A stretch of DNA of 55,083 bases. Source: Rheinheimera soli (lineage in GTDB: Bacteria > Pseudomonadota > Gammaproteobacteria > Enterobacterales > Alteromonadaceae). This document shows positions 18,092-26,830 of the stretch, piece by piece. The position numbers were made by a program, and so were the translations under genes. The DNA lies in assembly GCF_021290985.1 (NCBI RefSeq), contig NZ_JAJOYU010000028.1, forward strand, positions 1 through 55,083. The letters run 5' to 3'. Positions within the stretch are counted from its first letter, which is position 1. Each line of letters begins with the position of its first letter. Below the pieces are notes generated by a model. It saw only the letters and a list, made by a program, of their open reading frames with translations, was not told where the DNA came from and did not search any database.

Positions 18092-18378
18092 TGGCGTACT
18101 TGCTGGACTTTGATGAGCGAGCGTTAAAGGAATGGCGAAAACTGGGCTCGACAGTCCGCGAACAACTTAAAAAGAAACTGACAGAAATACTGGAGTCTCC
18201 CCGCATCGAGGCAAATAAGCTAAGTGGAATGCCTGATTGCTACAAGATAAAACTAAGGTCATCTGGTTATCGACTTGTCTACCAGGTGATTGATGAGAAA
18301 GTGGTTGTGTTTGTTGTTACTGTGGGTAAGCGAGATCGCTCTGAAGTATATTCCGAAGCGGTTAAACGTATTCTGTAA
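18091..18378 (+). CDS. RelE/ParE-superfamily mRNA interferase toxin
   Basis: 95 residues. The RelE core is intact: LDFDERALKEWRKLGSTVREQLKKKL, then KLSGMPDCYKIKLRSSGYRLVYQV, then FVVTVGKRDRSEVY. These provide the Lys, Arg and Tyr residues used by RelE to cleave mRNA in the ribosomal A site. It is therefore probably an active toxin, matched by the RelB-like protein just upstream. The pair sits between a decayed and an intact cysW end, as a transferred cassette would. Confidence 0.9.
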   Translation: MAYLLDFDERALKEWRKLGSTVREQLKKKLTEILESPRIEANKLSGMPDCYKIKLRSSGYRLVYQVIDEKVVVFVVTVGKRDRSEVYSEAVKRIL

Positions 18379-18446
18379 CGTGCCGCTGCAGCTGTGTAGT
18401 CAGAGCCAGCACAGCAGCCTTCCGGGCTGCTGTGTGAGCGAGTTGT

Positions 18447-19334
18447 TTAATGGGCTTGTTGTGCACCGGCTAAATCTTTGGCTGCTTTGTACTCCAGCAA
18501 AGATTTTAGCAAGAGCGTAACTAACGCCAGTAAAGCCAATAACGACGACACAGCAAAAGCGGCGGCAAACTGATATTCGTTGTACAGAATTTCAATATGC
18601 AACGGCATTGTATTTGTTTGCTCGCGGATTTTTCCTGACACCACACTGACAGCACCAAACTCACCCATTGCCCTGGCGTTCGCCAGAATAATGCCATAGA
18701 GCAAAGCCCATTTCACTGAAGGTAAAGTAACCCGGAAAAAGGTTTGCCAGCCCTTGGCGCCCAAAGTTAAAGCTGCTTCTTCCTGCTCCCGGCCTTGCTC
18801 CTGCATCAATGGAATCAGCTCACGGGCAACAAAAGGAAAGGTAATAAAAATGGTCGCCAGCACTATGCCGGGTACCGCAAACATAATGCGTACATCGTGA
18901 TCCATCAGCCAGTCGCCCAAATAACCCCGTGCGCCAAAAATCAGCATCAGGCTTAAACCTACAATCACAGGCGAGACTGCTATAGGTAAGTCGATGAGGG
19001 TGATCAGCAGCTGGCGGCCTTTAAACTGAAACTTGGCGATAGCCCAACTGGCTGCCAGACCAAAAATCACGTTGCAGGGCACAGCTATAGCTGCTGCTAT
19101 CAGCGTCAGCTTGATGGCGTGTAAAGCAGCGGGTTCGGTGATGGACGCCAGATAGACTTCAGTGCCACGGGCAAAAGCTTCACTGAAGACAATAACTAAC
19201 GGCAATAACAGAAATAGGCTTAAAAACAGCAAAGCAATGCTGGTCAGTAACACACGAACCCATAAAGGTTCAGTGGTTGCCTTACGTAAAGCCGCAGCTG
19301 CCGGGTGAGGATGGTTCAGAGGGATACTGCTCAT
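18447..19334 (-). CDS. cysW: Sulfate/thiosulfate ABC transporter permease CysW
   Basis: 295 residues with six transmembrane segments and the EAA loop (EQEEAALTLGAKGWQTFFRVTLPS) that couples to CysA. It pairs with CysT to form the sulfate channel. Its ATG overlaps the cysT stop by four bases (ATGA). A diverged, truncated copy of its 3' end lies at 17509-17768 beyond the toxin-antitoxin pair. Confidence 0.95.
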   Translation of the reverse strand: MSSIPLNHPHPAAAALRKATTEPLWVRVLLTSIALLFLSLFLLLPLVIVFSEAFARGTEVYLASITEPAALHAIKLTLIAAAIAVPCNVIFGLAASWAIAKFQFKGRQLLITLIDLPIAVSPVIVGLSLMLIFGARGYLGDWLMDHDVRIMFAVPGIVLATIFITFPFVARELIPLMQEQGREQEEAALTLGAKGWQTFFRVTLPSVKWALLYGIILANARAMGEFGAVSVVSGKIREQTNTMPLHIEILYNEYQFAAAFAVSSLLALLALVTLLLKSLLEYKAAKDLAGAQQAH

Positions 19335-20173
19335 GCTTTGGCTCCATGTCTGTTATTGCTCCAGTGTTGAAGCAGGTTAATCAGCAGCAATAAAATAAAG
19401 GAAATAAATAACATCACAGTGCCAAGAGCGGCGGCTCCGGCATAATCGAATTGCTCTAAACGGGTCATGATCAACAGGGGCGTAATTTCAGTTTTCATTG
19501 GCATATTGCCGCTGATAAAGACCACTGAGCCGTATTCACCAACAGCGCGGGCAAACGCCAAAGCAAAACCTGTCAGCAAAGAGGGTAAAAGGGCTGGGAA
19601 TAAAATACGGCAAAAGGTTTGCAAGCGATTAGCACCTAAGCTGGCGGCTGCTTCTTCAATTTCTTTTTCCAAATCTTCCAGCACAGGCTGCACTGTACGC
19701 ACCACAAAAGGTAGGCCGATAAAAATCAACGCTAAAGTCACGCCTAAAGGGCTATAAGCTGCTTTGATTCCGAGAGCAGTTAAATGCTGACCAATCCAGC
19801 CATTGGGCGCATAAATAGCAGTTAAAGCAATACCAGCTACTGCTGTAGGTAAGGCAAAAGGCAGGTCGACTAAGGCATCAATCACTTTTTTGCCGAAAAA
19901 GTTATAACGCACTAACACCCAGGCGACGATCAGGCCAAACACCAGATTGACAGCAGCTGCAATAAAAGATGCGCCAAAAGTCAGCTGATAACTGGCAATG
20001 GCCCTGTCGCTGGCTATCACTTTCCAGAATTCACTCCAGCTTAAAGTCAGGGTCTGGCCCAGCAGGGCGGCTAAAGGCAGCAGTACTATTAAACTTAAAT
20101 AAAAGGTGGCAAAGCCTAAAGACAAGCCAAAGCCTGGTAATACAGTAGGTTTCAGCCAATATGATTTTTTCAA
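19331..20173 (-). CDS. cysT: Sulfate/thiosulfate ABC transporter permease CysT (CysU)
   Basis: 280 residues with six hydrophobic segments. The EAA coupling loop EKEIEEAAASLGANRLQTFC lies in the second half, and FARAVGEYGSVVFISGNMP is a CysT hallmark. The start is a TTG (TTG AAA AAA TCA) with AAGGGG upstream; no suitable ATG exists. A terminator-like hairpin separates it from sbp, so the permease genes are likely expressed at a lower level than the binding protein. Confidence 0.94.
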   Translation of the reverse strand: MKKSYWLKPTVLPGFGLSLGFATFYLSLIVLLPLAALLGQTLTLSWSEFWKVIASDRAIASYQLTFGASFIAAAVNLVFGLIVAWVLVRYNFFGKKVIDALVDLPFALPTAVAGIALTAIYAPNGWIGQHLTALGIKAAYSPLGVTLALIFIGLPFVVRTVQPVLEDLEKEIEEAAASLGANRLQTFCRILFPALLPSLLTGFALAFARAVGEYGSVVFISGNMPMKTEITPLLIMTRLEQFDYAGAAALGTVMLFISFILLLLINLLQHWSNNRHGAKA

Positions 20174-20203
20174 AACAAGGAACCCCTTTTGTGGTTAAAC
20201 AAC

Positions 20204-20234
20204 AAAAAGCGACAGCTGTATAGCGTCGCTTTTT
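20204..20234 (-). terminator. Intra-operon terminator between sbp and cysT
   Basis: AAAAAGCGAC (20204-20213) and GTCGCTTTTT (20225-20234) form a perfect 10-bp stem with T-runs on both strands. It would reduce readthrough from sbp into cysT-cysW, giving an excess of binding protein. Confidence 0.85.
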
Positions 20235-20249
20235 AATTCGTTGTTTTGG

Positions 20250-21248
20250 CTAGTTATAAATTTGATCAAAGATGCCGCCGTCACCAAAGTGTTCTGGTTG
20301 GGCTTTTTGCCAGCCACCAAAGTCGGCAATAGTCACCAGCTTTAGTTGCGGGAACTGTTTACTGTATTCTGCTGCCACTTCTTTATCGCGAGGTCTGTAA
20401 TAATGTTTGGCTGCCAGTTGTTGACCTTCTTTGCTGTATAAGTACTGCAGATAAGCTGTGGCAACTTCAGTGTTGCCTTTGGCTTCGGCATATTTATCGA
20501 CCACAGCCACAGAGGGCTCAGCCAGAATGGATAAAGAGGGCACTACGATTTCGATTTTGTCAGCACCCAATTCGTTGACAGCTAAAAAGGCTTCGTTTTC
20601 CCAAGTCAGTAATACATCACCTATGCCACGCTGCACAAAAGTAGTAGTTGAGCCACGAGCACCAGAGTCCAGTACCGGCACGTTTTTAAATACTTTGGTC
20701 ACGAAGTCTTTGGCGGCGTCATCTGAGCCGTATTTTTGTTCGGCATAAGCCCAGGCTGCTAAGTAGTTCCAGCGCGCACCGCCTGAGGTTTTTGGATTCG
20801 GAGTGATCACTTCGACCCCTTCCTTGACCAGGTCGTCCCAGTCTTTGATATTTTTTGGATTACCTTTACGCACCAGAAAAACTATGGTGGATGTGTAAGG
20901 TGCGCTGCTGTCGGCCAGGCGGCTTTCCCAGTTTTCCGGTAACAATTTGCCAATTTTTGCCAGCGGGTCGATGTCACCGGATAAAGCTAAAGTAACAACA
21001 TCTGCTCTTAAGCCATCAATGACAGAACGTGACTGGCTGCCTGAACCACCATGAGATTGTTCAACTTTGACTGTATCGCCGGTTTTTTGCTGCCAGTAGG
21101 CCGAAAAGGCTTGGTTGTAATCACGGTACAACTCGCGGGTCGGATCGTACGACACGTTAAGTAACGTCACTTCCTTGGCTGCAACCTGACCACTTAACGC
21201 CAGCAATACGCCTAAGACTAAGGCTTTGGATTTTTGTAAAGAACTCAT
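20250..21248 (-). CDS. sbp: Periplasmic sulfate-binding protein
   Basis: 332 residues. A signal peptide ([20 protein letters not shown], cleavage near VAA-KEV) precedes the Sbp/CysP fold: [59 protein letters not shown] and [17 protein letters not shown]. It delivers sulfate to CysTW. The ATG at 21248 is preferred over upstream frame extension because AGAGGTGAAACT precedes it. It lies 93 bases after the TonB receptor gene on the same strand. Confidence 0.95.
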   Translation of the reverse strand: MSSLQKSKALVLGVLLALSGQVAAKEVTLLNVSYDPTRELYRDYNQAFSAYWQQKTGDTVKVEQSHGGSGSQSRSVIDGLRADVVTLALSGDIDPLAKIGKLLPENWESRLADSSAPYTSTIVFLVRKGNPKNIKDWDDLVKEGVEVITPNPKTSGGARWNYLAAWAYAEQKYGSDDAAKDFVTKVFKNVPVLDSGARGSTTTFVQRGIGDVLLTWENEAFLAVNELGADKIEIVVPSLSILAEPSVAVVDKYAEAKGNTEVATAYLQYLYSKEGQQLAAKHYYRPRDKEVAAEYSKQFPQLKLVTIADFGGWQKAQPEHFGDGGIFDQIYN

Positions 21249-21341
21249 AGTTTCACCTCTATTCTTACCCGTTGATTTTGTGTTCTCACCAGCACCGCCA
21301 GAGAGATAAGCCACACATAGAAGGAGTGGCTTCAGATCTTA

Positions 21342-23750
21342 TTAAAACTCTGTTTTGACTCTCAGGCCTATGTTGCGTGGGTCACCCGGATGGCCATAAA
21401 TGGCACCTGAGTTACCTGCCTGAATACTTAAAAAGCTCAGGTAGTCTTCGTCAAACGCATTACGGGCATACAAGGACACATCAGTACCGCCATCGGTACG
21501 GAAACCTAAACGCAGGTTGGTCAAGGTAGAGCCATCAACTTCCAGGTATCTGGACACCGATGAATCTGAGTTCCATTTTGAGCGGTAGCTAACATCAGCG
21601 GCAAAGTACAACTCGCCAGACACTGTACTTAGCGTAGCCGGATGCACATATTCACCGCCCAAAGAGCCTGTATTTTTTGAAACACCAGGTAAATCACGAC
21701 CACTTAAGTCAAAAGCCGCAGTAGTTCCTGTTAAAAACTCTAATGGTGGAGGACCATTTTTAAAGGAGTCATATTGGCCGTCTGTGTAAGCGTAAGTGAA
21801 GTAGGCACTTAAGAATTCGTTCACCAGAATGCGGCTGTCAATCTCAATACCACGTACTGATACTTCTTCAATGTTGGCCAGATAACCCCTTAATGATCCA
21901 GGGCCTGAATCCACAACGTTGGCTTGATAGTCTGTTACTTTGGTGTCATAAACAGCCAGGTTTAACGTGACATGACGATCGAGAAACTGAGATTTTAAAC
22001 CCACTTCTACTGTGGTCGATTTTTCAGGTTCGATTACAGCGCTGACTAAGGAAGGAGCTCCTGTGGAATCAGTTGGGATCCCTGCTGCGTTAATGCCACC
22101 AGATTTATAACCACGGGCAATATTCAGGTAAGTCAGATGATCCTCTGTTAAGTCATAAGCAATATTCAACTGGCCTGTTGGACTTGAGTCTTTAAAATCG
22201 GCCTGGTAAGCCTGATTACGGGCAATACCGTTTTTTGCGCTGATTAATGCCGGATCGGTAGTTTCTAAACCACCACTGACTATTTGAGTAAAATCACCTG
22301 ATTTTTCTTCTCTGGTATAACGCACACCCGGAGTAATGCGTAACTCATCGCTCAGATGGTAAGTTGCCTGAGCAAAAATAGCGTATGAGTCGGTGTCTGA
22401 GTACACTTTAGTGTTGGAGGTATAGCTATCAAGCAGATTTTCCGGTACTGCTGTTCGGATCAGCCACTTCGCGCCATCAGATCCCCATTGCTCAGTACCA
22501 GTGGTTTCAATGTCCTGACCAAAACCATATAAACCCACCACCCAATCCAGATCGTTTTGCCCTGTGGAAGCCAAACGGAATTCCTGACTCCACTGATCCT
22601 GAACCGACGGGTTATTCGACTTAGTACGAACCGCGAGAGCTGTATAGTCACGGTCATTTTGCGGTGTCCAATCCCATGATCTCAAAGCGCTGATGGAGGT
22701 AAAGGCTATGTCACCCAGATCCCAGTTGACAGTAGCTGAAGTGCCTCTGATGATCTGACGAGCTTGTATAGGAGAGTTCACATCTACCAGTCTGTCATAA
22801 GGATTTTGGCTTGGTGGTGCGTAATCAAATAATTCAGCTAAAGCCGGAAACTGCGATGCAGCTGAGCGGCCTGTAGGGCCATACCTGACAAAAACCTGAG
22901 TATTGGCATTTGGATTTTGATAAGCGTAGTCGGCTGAAACACGCACATCGACATCGTCAGACGGTGTAAATAATAACTGGCCGCGTAAAGCCTGACTGTT
23001 GGTATCGTTTTGTTTTGTGCCTAAAGTCACGTTGTATAAAGTACCATCACGTTGAGTGCTGGAAGCGCTGAAACGGCCAGCAACTTTTCCATCCACCAAA
23101 GCCCCGGATACAGTGGTTTTGCCCTGCAGAAAACCATCCTCACCCAAGGACAATTCAGCTCGACCTTGAGGGGTGAAGGTTGGAGCTCCAGTAGTCAAAC
23201 TCAAAGCACCTGCCGTCGTGTTTTTACCAAACAAGGTGCCCTGAGGGCCACGTAATACCTCAACCCGTTCAATATCCAGTAAGTCGACAACAGCAGAACC
23301 TGGGCGAGCGTAATACACTTCGTCGACATAAATACCCACACCAGATTCCAGGCCATCGTTGGTTAAACCAATCACACTGCCTAAACCACGAATAGTTAAA
23401 GCGGTATTTCGAGGGTTAGAAGAGATTAACTGCAAGCTGGGTTGTAAGCGGGTAAGTTGTTCTGTGGAGTAAGTGCCGGTTTGTTCTAAGTCTTTCGCTG
23501 TAACTACCGAAATTGAAATAGGCACGTCCTGGACGTTTTCTTCACGGCGACGCGCTGTCACTTTGATGACTTCCACTTCTTTGTCTGCAGCTAAATCGGC
23601 AGCCGCTTCATCGGCTTGCAGTGAAGCGGAAAAGCTGAGAGTCAATAAAGCAGTGATACCTGCTGCAGTAGCTAAAGGCTTGAAAGTTTTAAATTTATTG
23701 GTTGGATGCAAGCGTGACTTACTGATCACACCGTAGTACTGACCTGACAT
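21342..23750 (-). CDS. TonB-dependent receptor, first gene of the sulfate-transport operon
   Basis: 802 residues. A signal region (hydrophobic about 30-45, LQADEAAAD) is followed by the TonB-box-like EVEVIKVTARRREENVQDVP. The plug domain includes LTIRGLGSVIG, VGIYVDEVYYARPG and ERVEVLRGPQGTLFGKNTTAG. The barrel ends NIGLRVKTEF. This plug type is common in receptors of the CirA/FyuA class. Its place upstream of sbp-cysT-cysW suggests import of a sulfated or sulfonated compound across the outer membrane, which is an inference. The ATG at 23750 has GGAG upstream and is preferred over a TTG at 23762. Confidence 0.93.
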   Translation of the reverse strand: MSGQYYGVISKSRLHPTNKFKTFKPLATAAGITALLTLSFSASLQADEAAADLAADKEVEVIKVTARRREENVQDVPISISVVTAKDLEQTGTYSTEQLTRLQPSLQLISSNPRNTALTIRGLGSVIGLTNDGLESGVGIYVDEVYYARPGSAVVDLLDIERVEVLRGPQGTLFGKNTTAGALSLTTGAPTFTPQGRAELSLGEDGFLQGKTTVSGALVDGKVAGRFSASSTQRDGTLYNVTLGTKQNDTNSQALRGQLLFTPSDDVDVRVSADYAYQNPNANTQVFVRYGPTGRSAASQFPALAELFDYAPPSQNPYDRLVDVNSPIQARQIIRGTSATVNWDLGDIAFTSISALRSWDWTPQNDRDYTALAVRTKSNNPSVQDQWSQEFRLASTGQNDLDWVVGLYGFGQDIETTGTEQWGSDGAKWLIRTAVPENLLDSYTSNTKVYSDTDSYAIFAQATYHLSDELRITPGVRYTREEKSGDFTQIVSGGLETTDPALISAKNGIARNQAYQADFKDSSPTGQLNIAYDLTEDHLTYLNIARGYKSGGINAAGIPTDSTGAPSLVSAVIEPEKSTTVEVGLKSQFLDRHVTLNLAVYDTKVTDYQANVVDSGPGSLRGYLANIEEVSVRGIEIDSRILVNEFLSAYFTYAYTDGQYDSFKNGPPPLEFLTGTTAAFDLSGRDLPGVSKNTGSLGGEYVHPATLSTVSGELYFAADVSYRSKWNSDSSVSRYLEVDGSTLTNLRLGFRTDGGTDVSLYARNAFDEDYLSFLSIQAGNSGAIYGHPGDPRNIGLRVKTEF

Positions 23751-24076
23751 AAAGTTCTCCAAAAGTTTTTTATAAACTTCCGGCGCTCCGGTCAGTTTTC
23801 ATTTTTTATTTCCTGGTTTTTGTATTCAGAGCTTGAGTTGTAGTGGCTCCGTTCCTGGTAGCTTTCCCATTTAGGTTTTAGCCGTCTGGACGCTTGAGAT
23901 GAATGTAGATGATATTTATATTCTTAAAAAGAACGAAATTCGTATTTGATAGTTCAGAAATGAATAAGGGCCAGAGTTATTAGCTCTGACCCTCGGAACA
24001 GCAGTAGGTCATCCAGTAAATACTGATAGTTAGTCAGCCTCAGATATCTGGGTCAGAACCAAGGCTCCGACCCAGA
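23751..24076. other. Intergenic: promoter region of the TonB-cys operon and met-gene terminators
   Basis: No gene is visible. An AT-rich dyad TTCTTAAAAAGAA (23921-23933) lies about 170 bases upstream of the receptor start. It could be part of a CysB-type activation site, but that is a guess. The right part holds two terminator-like hairpins listed separately. Confidence 0.45.
23960..23992 (-). terminator. Second terminator after the PLP-lyase gene
   Basis: On the minus strand GGGTCAGAG pairs with CTCTGGCCC (one wobble) over a seven-base loop, followed by TTATTCATTT. Confidence 0.6.
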
Positions 24077-24077
24077 T
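24046..24077 (-). terminator. Hairpin spanning the PLP-lyase stop codon
   Basis: ATCTGGGTC (24046-24054) and GACCCAGAT (24069-24077) form a perfect 9-bp stem that reaches the stop codon region. No T-run follows, so it may protect the mRNA end rather than terminate. Confidence 0.5.
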
Positions 24078-25240
24078 CACAGCTTCGCCAGAGCCTGTGC
24101 TAAGTCAGCAATTAAATCATCGGCATCTTCGACGCCTATACTCAGGCGAACCAGATTATCGGTGACGCCAGCTCTCTGTCTGTCTTCTGCTGTCATAGCG
24201 GCATGAGTAGTACTGGCAGGATGACAAGCTAAGCTTTCCACATCACCTAAGCTCACGGCCTGCGCGAATAACTGCAGGTTATTTAGAAACACTGCAGCCT
24301 TGGCAAAACCACCTTCGATATCCACGGCCACCATGCCACCAAAACCAGTGGCTGTGTCTGCTATTGCCTGATGCCCAGGATGACTGGCATGACCCGGGTA
24401 ATACACCTTGGCCACTTTAGGCTGAGCTGCTAAAAAGTCAGCCACTTTACGGGCGTTTTCGATATGAGCATCCATCCGCAAGGTCAGAGTTTTTACGCCA
24501 CGTTGCAGTAAATAAGCTTCCTGCGGGCCTATAGGTGAACCTATGTGCTTCAGCGCCACAGTACGGATTTTCTGCATCAGCTCGCTGCGTCCTGCCACTA
24601 TGCCGGCAATAATATCGCCATGGCCAGACAGGTACTTAGTGCCGCTGTGCATCACAATATCAGCCCCAATTTCCAGCGGGCGGAATAAATAAGGCGTTAA
24701 AAAGGTATTGTCACAAATCACCAGAGCTCCGACTTTACGGGCTGCTTCCACCACAATGCGGGTATCTATCACTTTTAAGGTGGGGTTGGTGATAGGTTCA
24801 AATAACACTACTTTGGTGTTGGGTTTCACCCGCTCTGCAAAGTCTTTGTCGCTGCTATAACGGCTTAAGGTTACACCAGCGCGGGTTAAGGTATTACGTA
24901 AAAAGGCATCAGTACCGCCGTAGACCGGGTCGATAAAAGCCACTTCATCACCGGCGTTGGTCAGCGCATACATAATGGCGCTGACAGCGGCCATACCGCT
25001 GGCGACCACTAAAGCTTCATCTGCCCCTTCCAGCGCTGCTAGTTTCTGCTCTAAAGCTGAGGTAGTAGGGTTGGCAAAACGGCTGTAGATATAACCTGGG
25101 TTCTGACCTGAAAAACGTGCCTGACCTTCTTCGGCTGTGCCGTAACTAAAGGTGCTGGTGAAATACACCGGAGTGGCTAAAGCGCCGGTACTTGGGTCTG
25201 GTTGTTGCCCGGCATGAATACTTAAAGTACGAAATTTCAT
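24077..25240 (-). CDS. Cys/Met-metabolism PLP enzyme (methionine gamma-lyase / cystathionine gamma-synthase type)
   Basis: 387 residues of the fold-type I trans-sulfuration family. The PLP lysine is Lys202 in HSGTKYLSGHGD, the phosphate-binding SGMAA is at 81-85, and IYSRFANPTT is at 51-60. True methionine gamma-lyase has Cys116 in a Tyr-Gly-Cys motif. Here that segment reads VYGGT (106-110), so Cys is replaced by Gly. Both elimination (methanethiol release) and gamma-replacement remain possible. It is the second gene after a 2-oxoglutarate oxygenase. Confidence 0.88.
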   Translation of the reverse strand: MKFRTLSIHAGQQPDPSTGALATPVYFTSTFSYGTAEEGQARFSGQNPGYIYSRFANPTTSALEQKLAALEGADEALVVASGMAAVSAIMYALTNAGDEVAFIDPVYGGTDAFLRNTLTRAGVTLSRYSSDKDFAERVKPNTKVVLFEPITNPTLKVIDTRIVVEAARKVGALVICDNTFLTPYLFRPLEIGADIVMHSGTKYLSGHGDIIAGIVAGRSELMQKIRTVALKHIGSPIGPQEAYLLQRGVKTLTLRMDAHIENARKVADFLAAQPKVAKVYYPGHASHPGHQAIADTATGFGGMVAVDIEGGFAKAAVFLNNLQLFAQAVSLGDVESLACHPASTTHAAMTAEDRQRAGVTDNLVRLSIGVEDADDLIADLAQALAKL

Positions 25241-25331
25241 AATAAACCTTGGTTTTACTTTATTAATAGTTCAGCCGGGTTAATCCGGCTGTCACATTGG
25301 GGATGTATCTATCTTTACTTTGAAGCTGAGC

Positions 25332-26393
25332 TCAGACAGCTTTTGCCAGCTCTGCGTAATGAGCGGCAGCCACATCACGGTGTGAACGTAAACGTCCTTT
25401 TAGCACATTCTGGCCCACCTGATAAAACAATGGATTAGTTGGATCGCTGGCCGGACCTTTAGCTTCGTCAGCTAAATGAGACGGCAACTGCAAGAAAGGC
25501 ACAGTGGCGTCCAGTTGAGCTGCCATAAAAAAGGCACAAGAGTAACGTTCTATGCCTGAATTTGGGCTGACCACTCGGTGCAAAGTAGCTTTTAAATAGC
25601 CGTTGGAGGCCAGTTCTAATAGCTCACCTATATTGACGACAAAAGCCCCTGGCAGCGGGGTAACGCTGACCCAACCTTGTTCAGTTTCCACTTCTAAACC
25701 GGATTGATCGTCCTGCACGACCAAGGTCAGATAACCCGGATCTTTATGAGCACCTACACCTTGTTTGCTGTTCGACGCTTTTGCATCCACACCCGGATAA
25801 CGAATAAGCTTCATATGCTGATAAGGACCGGCTTTGATGGTGGCATCTAAAGCATCTGCAGGTTGTTGTAAGGCCAGCATTAAAGCGCGCATTAGTTTTA
25901 CCGTGATGTCCGACAAGGACTGTTGCCAGTTCAGCAGTTCAGTTTGCATTTGTGGTAAAGCCGTTGGCCATTGATTAGGGCCAATTAAACCTTGCCAGGC
26001 TGGGCTGATATCCGTATTGGCGGGCACGGCTTCTTCCCGCATCACATCAAACTGTTCACGTATATCCGGCTGACCACGGGTTAATTCACCGCCTAAACCT
26101 GTGTAACCACGAAAATGCGGTGAGTGGATCATCTGTACTTGTTGTTTATCGGCCAGTGGCAGCGCAAACAACTGTTTTGCCAGCGCTAAAATCTGTTGCT
26201 GCTTTTGCTCGCTCTGACCATGACCTGTCAGGTAAAAGAAACCCACATCACGGGCTGCAACACGCAATTGCTGAATAAAAGACTGTTGCTCAACAGCAGT
26301 GCCATCCATCAGGCTCAAATCCAGCACAGGCAAAGCTCTGCTGGCCTCTGGTGCGGCGTTGCCGGATAAAAACTCTTGTGTTGAATGAAGCAT
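25332..26393 (-). CDS. 2-oxoglutarate/Fe(II)-dependent oxygenase (isopenicillin N synthase family)
   Basis: 353 residues. An N-terminal DIOX_N-type region (LPVLDLSLMD, DVGFFYLTGHG) precedes the double-stranded beta-helix. The iron ligands are His216 and Asp218 (GAHKDPGYLTLV) and His272 (ATLHRVVSP). The 2-oxoglutarate-binding Arg283-x-Ser follows. The substrate is unknown. Its pairing with a Cys/Met PLP enzyme points to a sulfur compound. The ATG at 26393 is preferred over a GTG at 26399 because CGAGG is correctly spaced. Confidence 0.88.
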   Translation of the reverse strand: MLHSTQEFLSGNAAPEASRALPVLDLSLMDGTAVEQQSFIQQLRVAARDVGFFYLTGHGQSEQKQQQILALAKQLFALPLADKQQVQMIHSPHFRGYTGLGGELTRGQPDIREQFDVMREEAVPANTDISPAWQGLIGPNQWPTALPQMQTELLNWQQSLSDITVKLMRALMLALQQPADALDATIKAGPYQHMKLIRYPGVDAKASNSKQGVGAHKDPGYLTLVVQDDQSGLEVETEQGWVSVTPLPGAFVVNIGELLELASNGYLKATLHRVVSPNSGIERYSCAFFMAAQLDATVPFLQLPSHLADEAKGPASDPTNPLFYQVGQNVLKGRLRSHRDVAAAHYAELAKAV

Positions 26394-26399
26394 AGACAC

Positions 26400-26786
26400 C
26401 TCGATGTTCTCAAATTCATACTGGCCGTTACCTGCATCAAAAGAACTGGTTTGAGCAGCTGGCAGAAAGTGTGCGCATTCTAGGCTTGAGTGAGCAGTTA
26501 AATAACGAATGGATTGGTCTTGTATAGATGAATTAGAAATAACCGGATGTCTGGATAGTTAGCGGTCTTTAGATATAAAAGTCTTAGTATCTAAAACTTT
26601 ATGGAATAAAGGAATGGCCAGTTATGCTTTCCAAGCCAGTCCTTCGCTAACAGGCTTATTTATAACAGTATTTCGTAAGAAATGGCTGGGAAGTCTAAAG
26701 CTGTACGTTTTTATGGATTAAAGGCAAGTGTTTTTCTATATCGCCAAAAGTTATAACCAAGATAAATTTGGCCTGTTGCTAGATAC
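26400..26786. other. Intergenic stretch upstream of the oxygenase gene
   Basis: No gene is visible. It contains the candidate MetJ-box run at 26545-26592. A minus-strand -10-like TATACA occurs near 26519-26524, between that run and the gene. Confidence 0.45.
26545..26592. promoter_or_regulatory. Candidate MetJ-box array
   Basis: Read in 8-base steps: GGATGTCT, GGATAGTT, AGCGGTCT, TTAGATAT, AAAAGTCT, TAGTATCT. Against the met box AGACGTCT, alternate units match at 6 of 8 positions and the others at about 3 of 8, so GTCT recurs every 16 bases. MetJ sites are tandem 8-mers. The downstream genes include a Cys/Met-metabolism enzyme, which fits. Confidence 0.4.
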
Positions 26787-26814
26787 AACAAAGGCACCAT
26801 CAGGTGCCTTTGTT
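26787..26814 (-). terminator. Terminator of the NhaC-type antiporter gene
   Basis: AACAAAGGCACC (26787-26798) and GGTGCCTTTGTT (26803-26814) form a perfect 12-bp stem with an ATCA loop, 16 bases after the stop codon on the minus strand. Confidence 0.85.
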
Positions 26815-26830
26815 CATACTGAATTACCTG

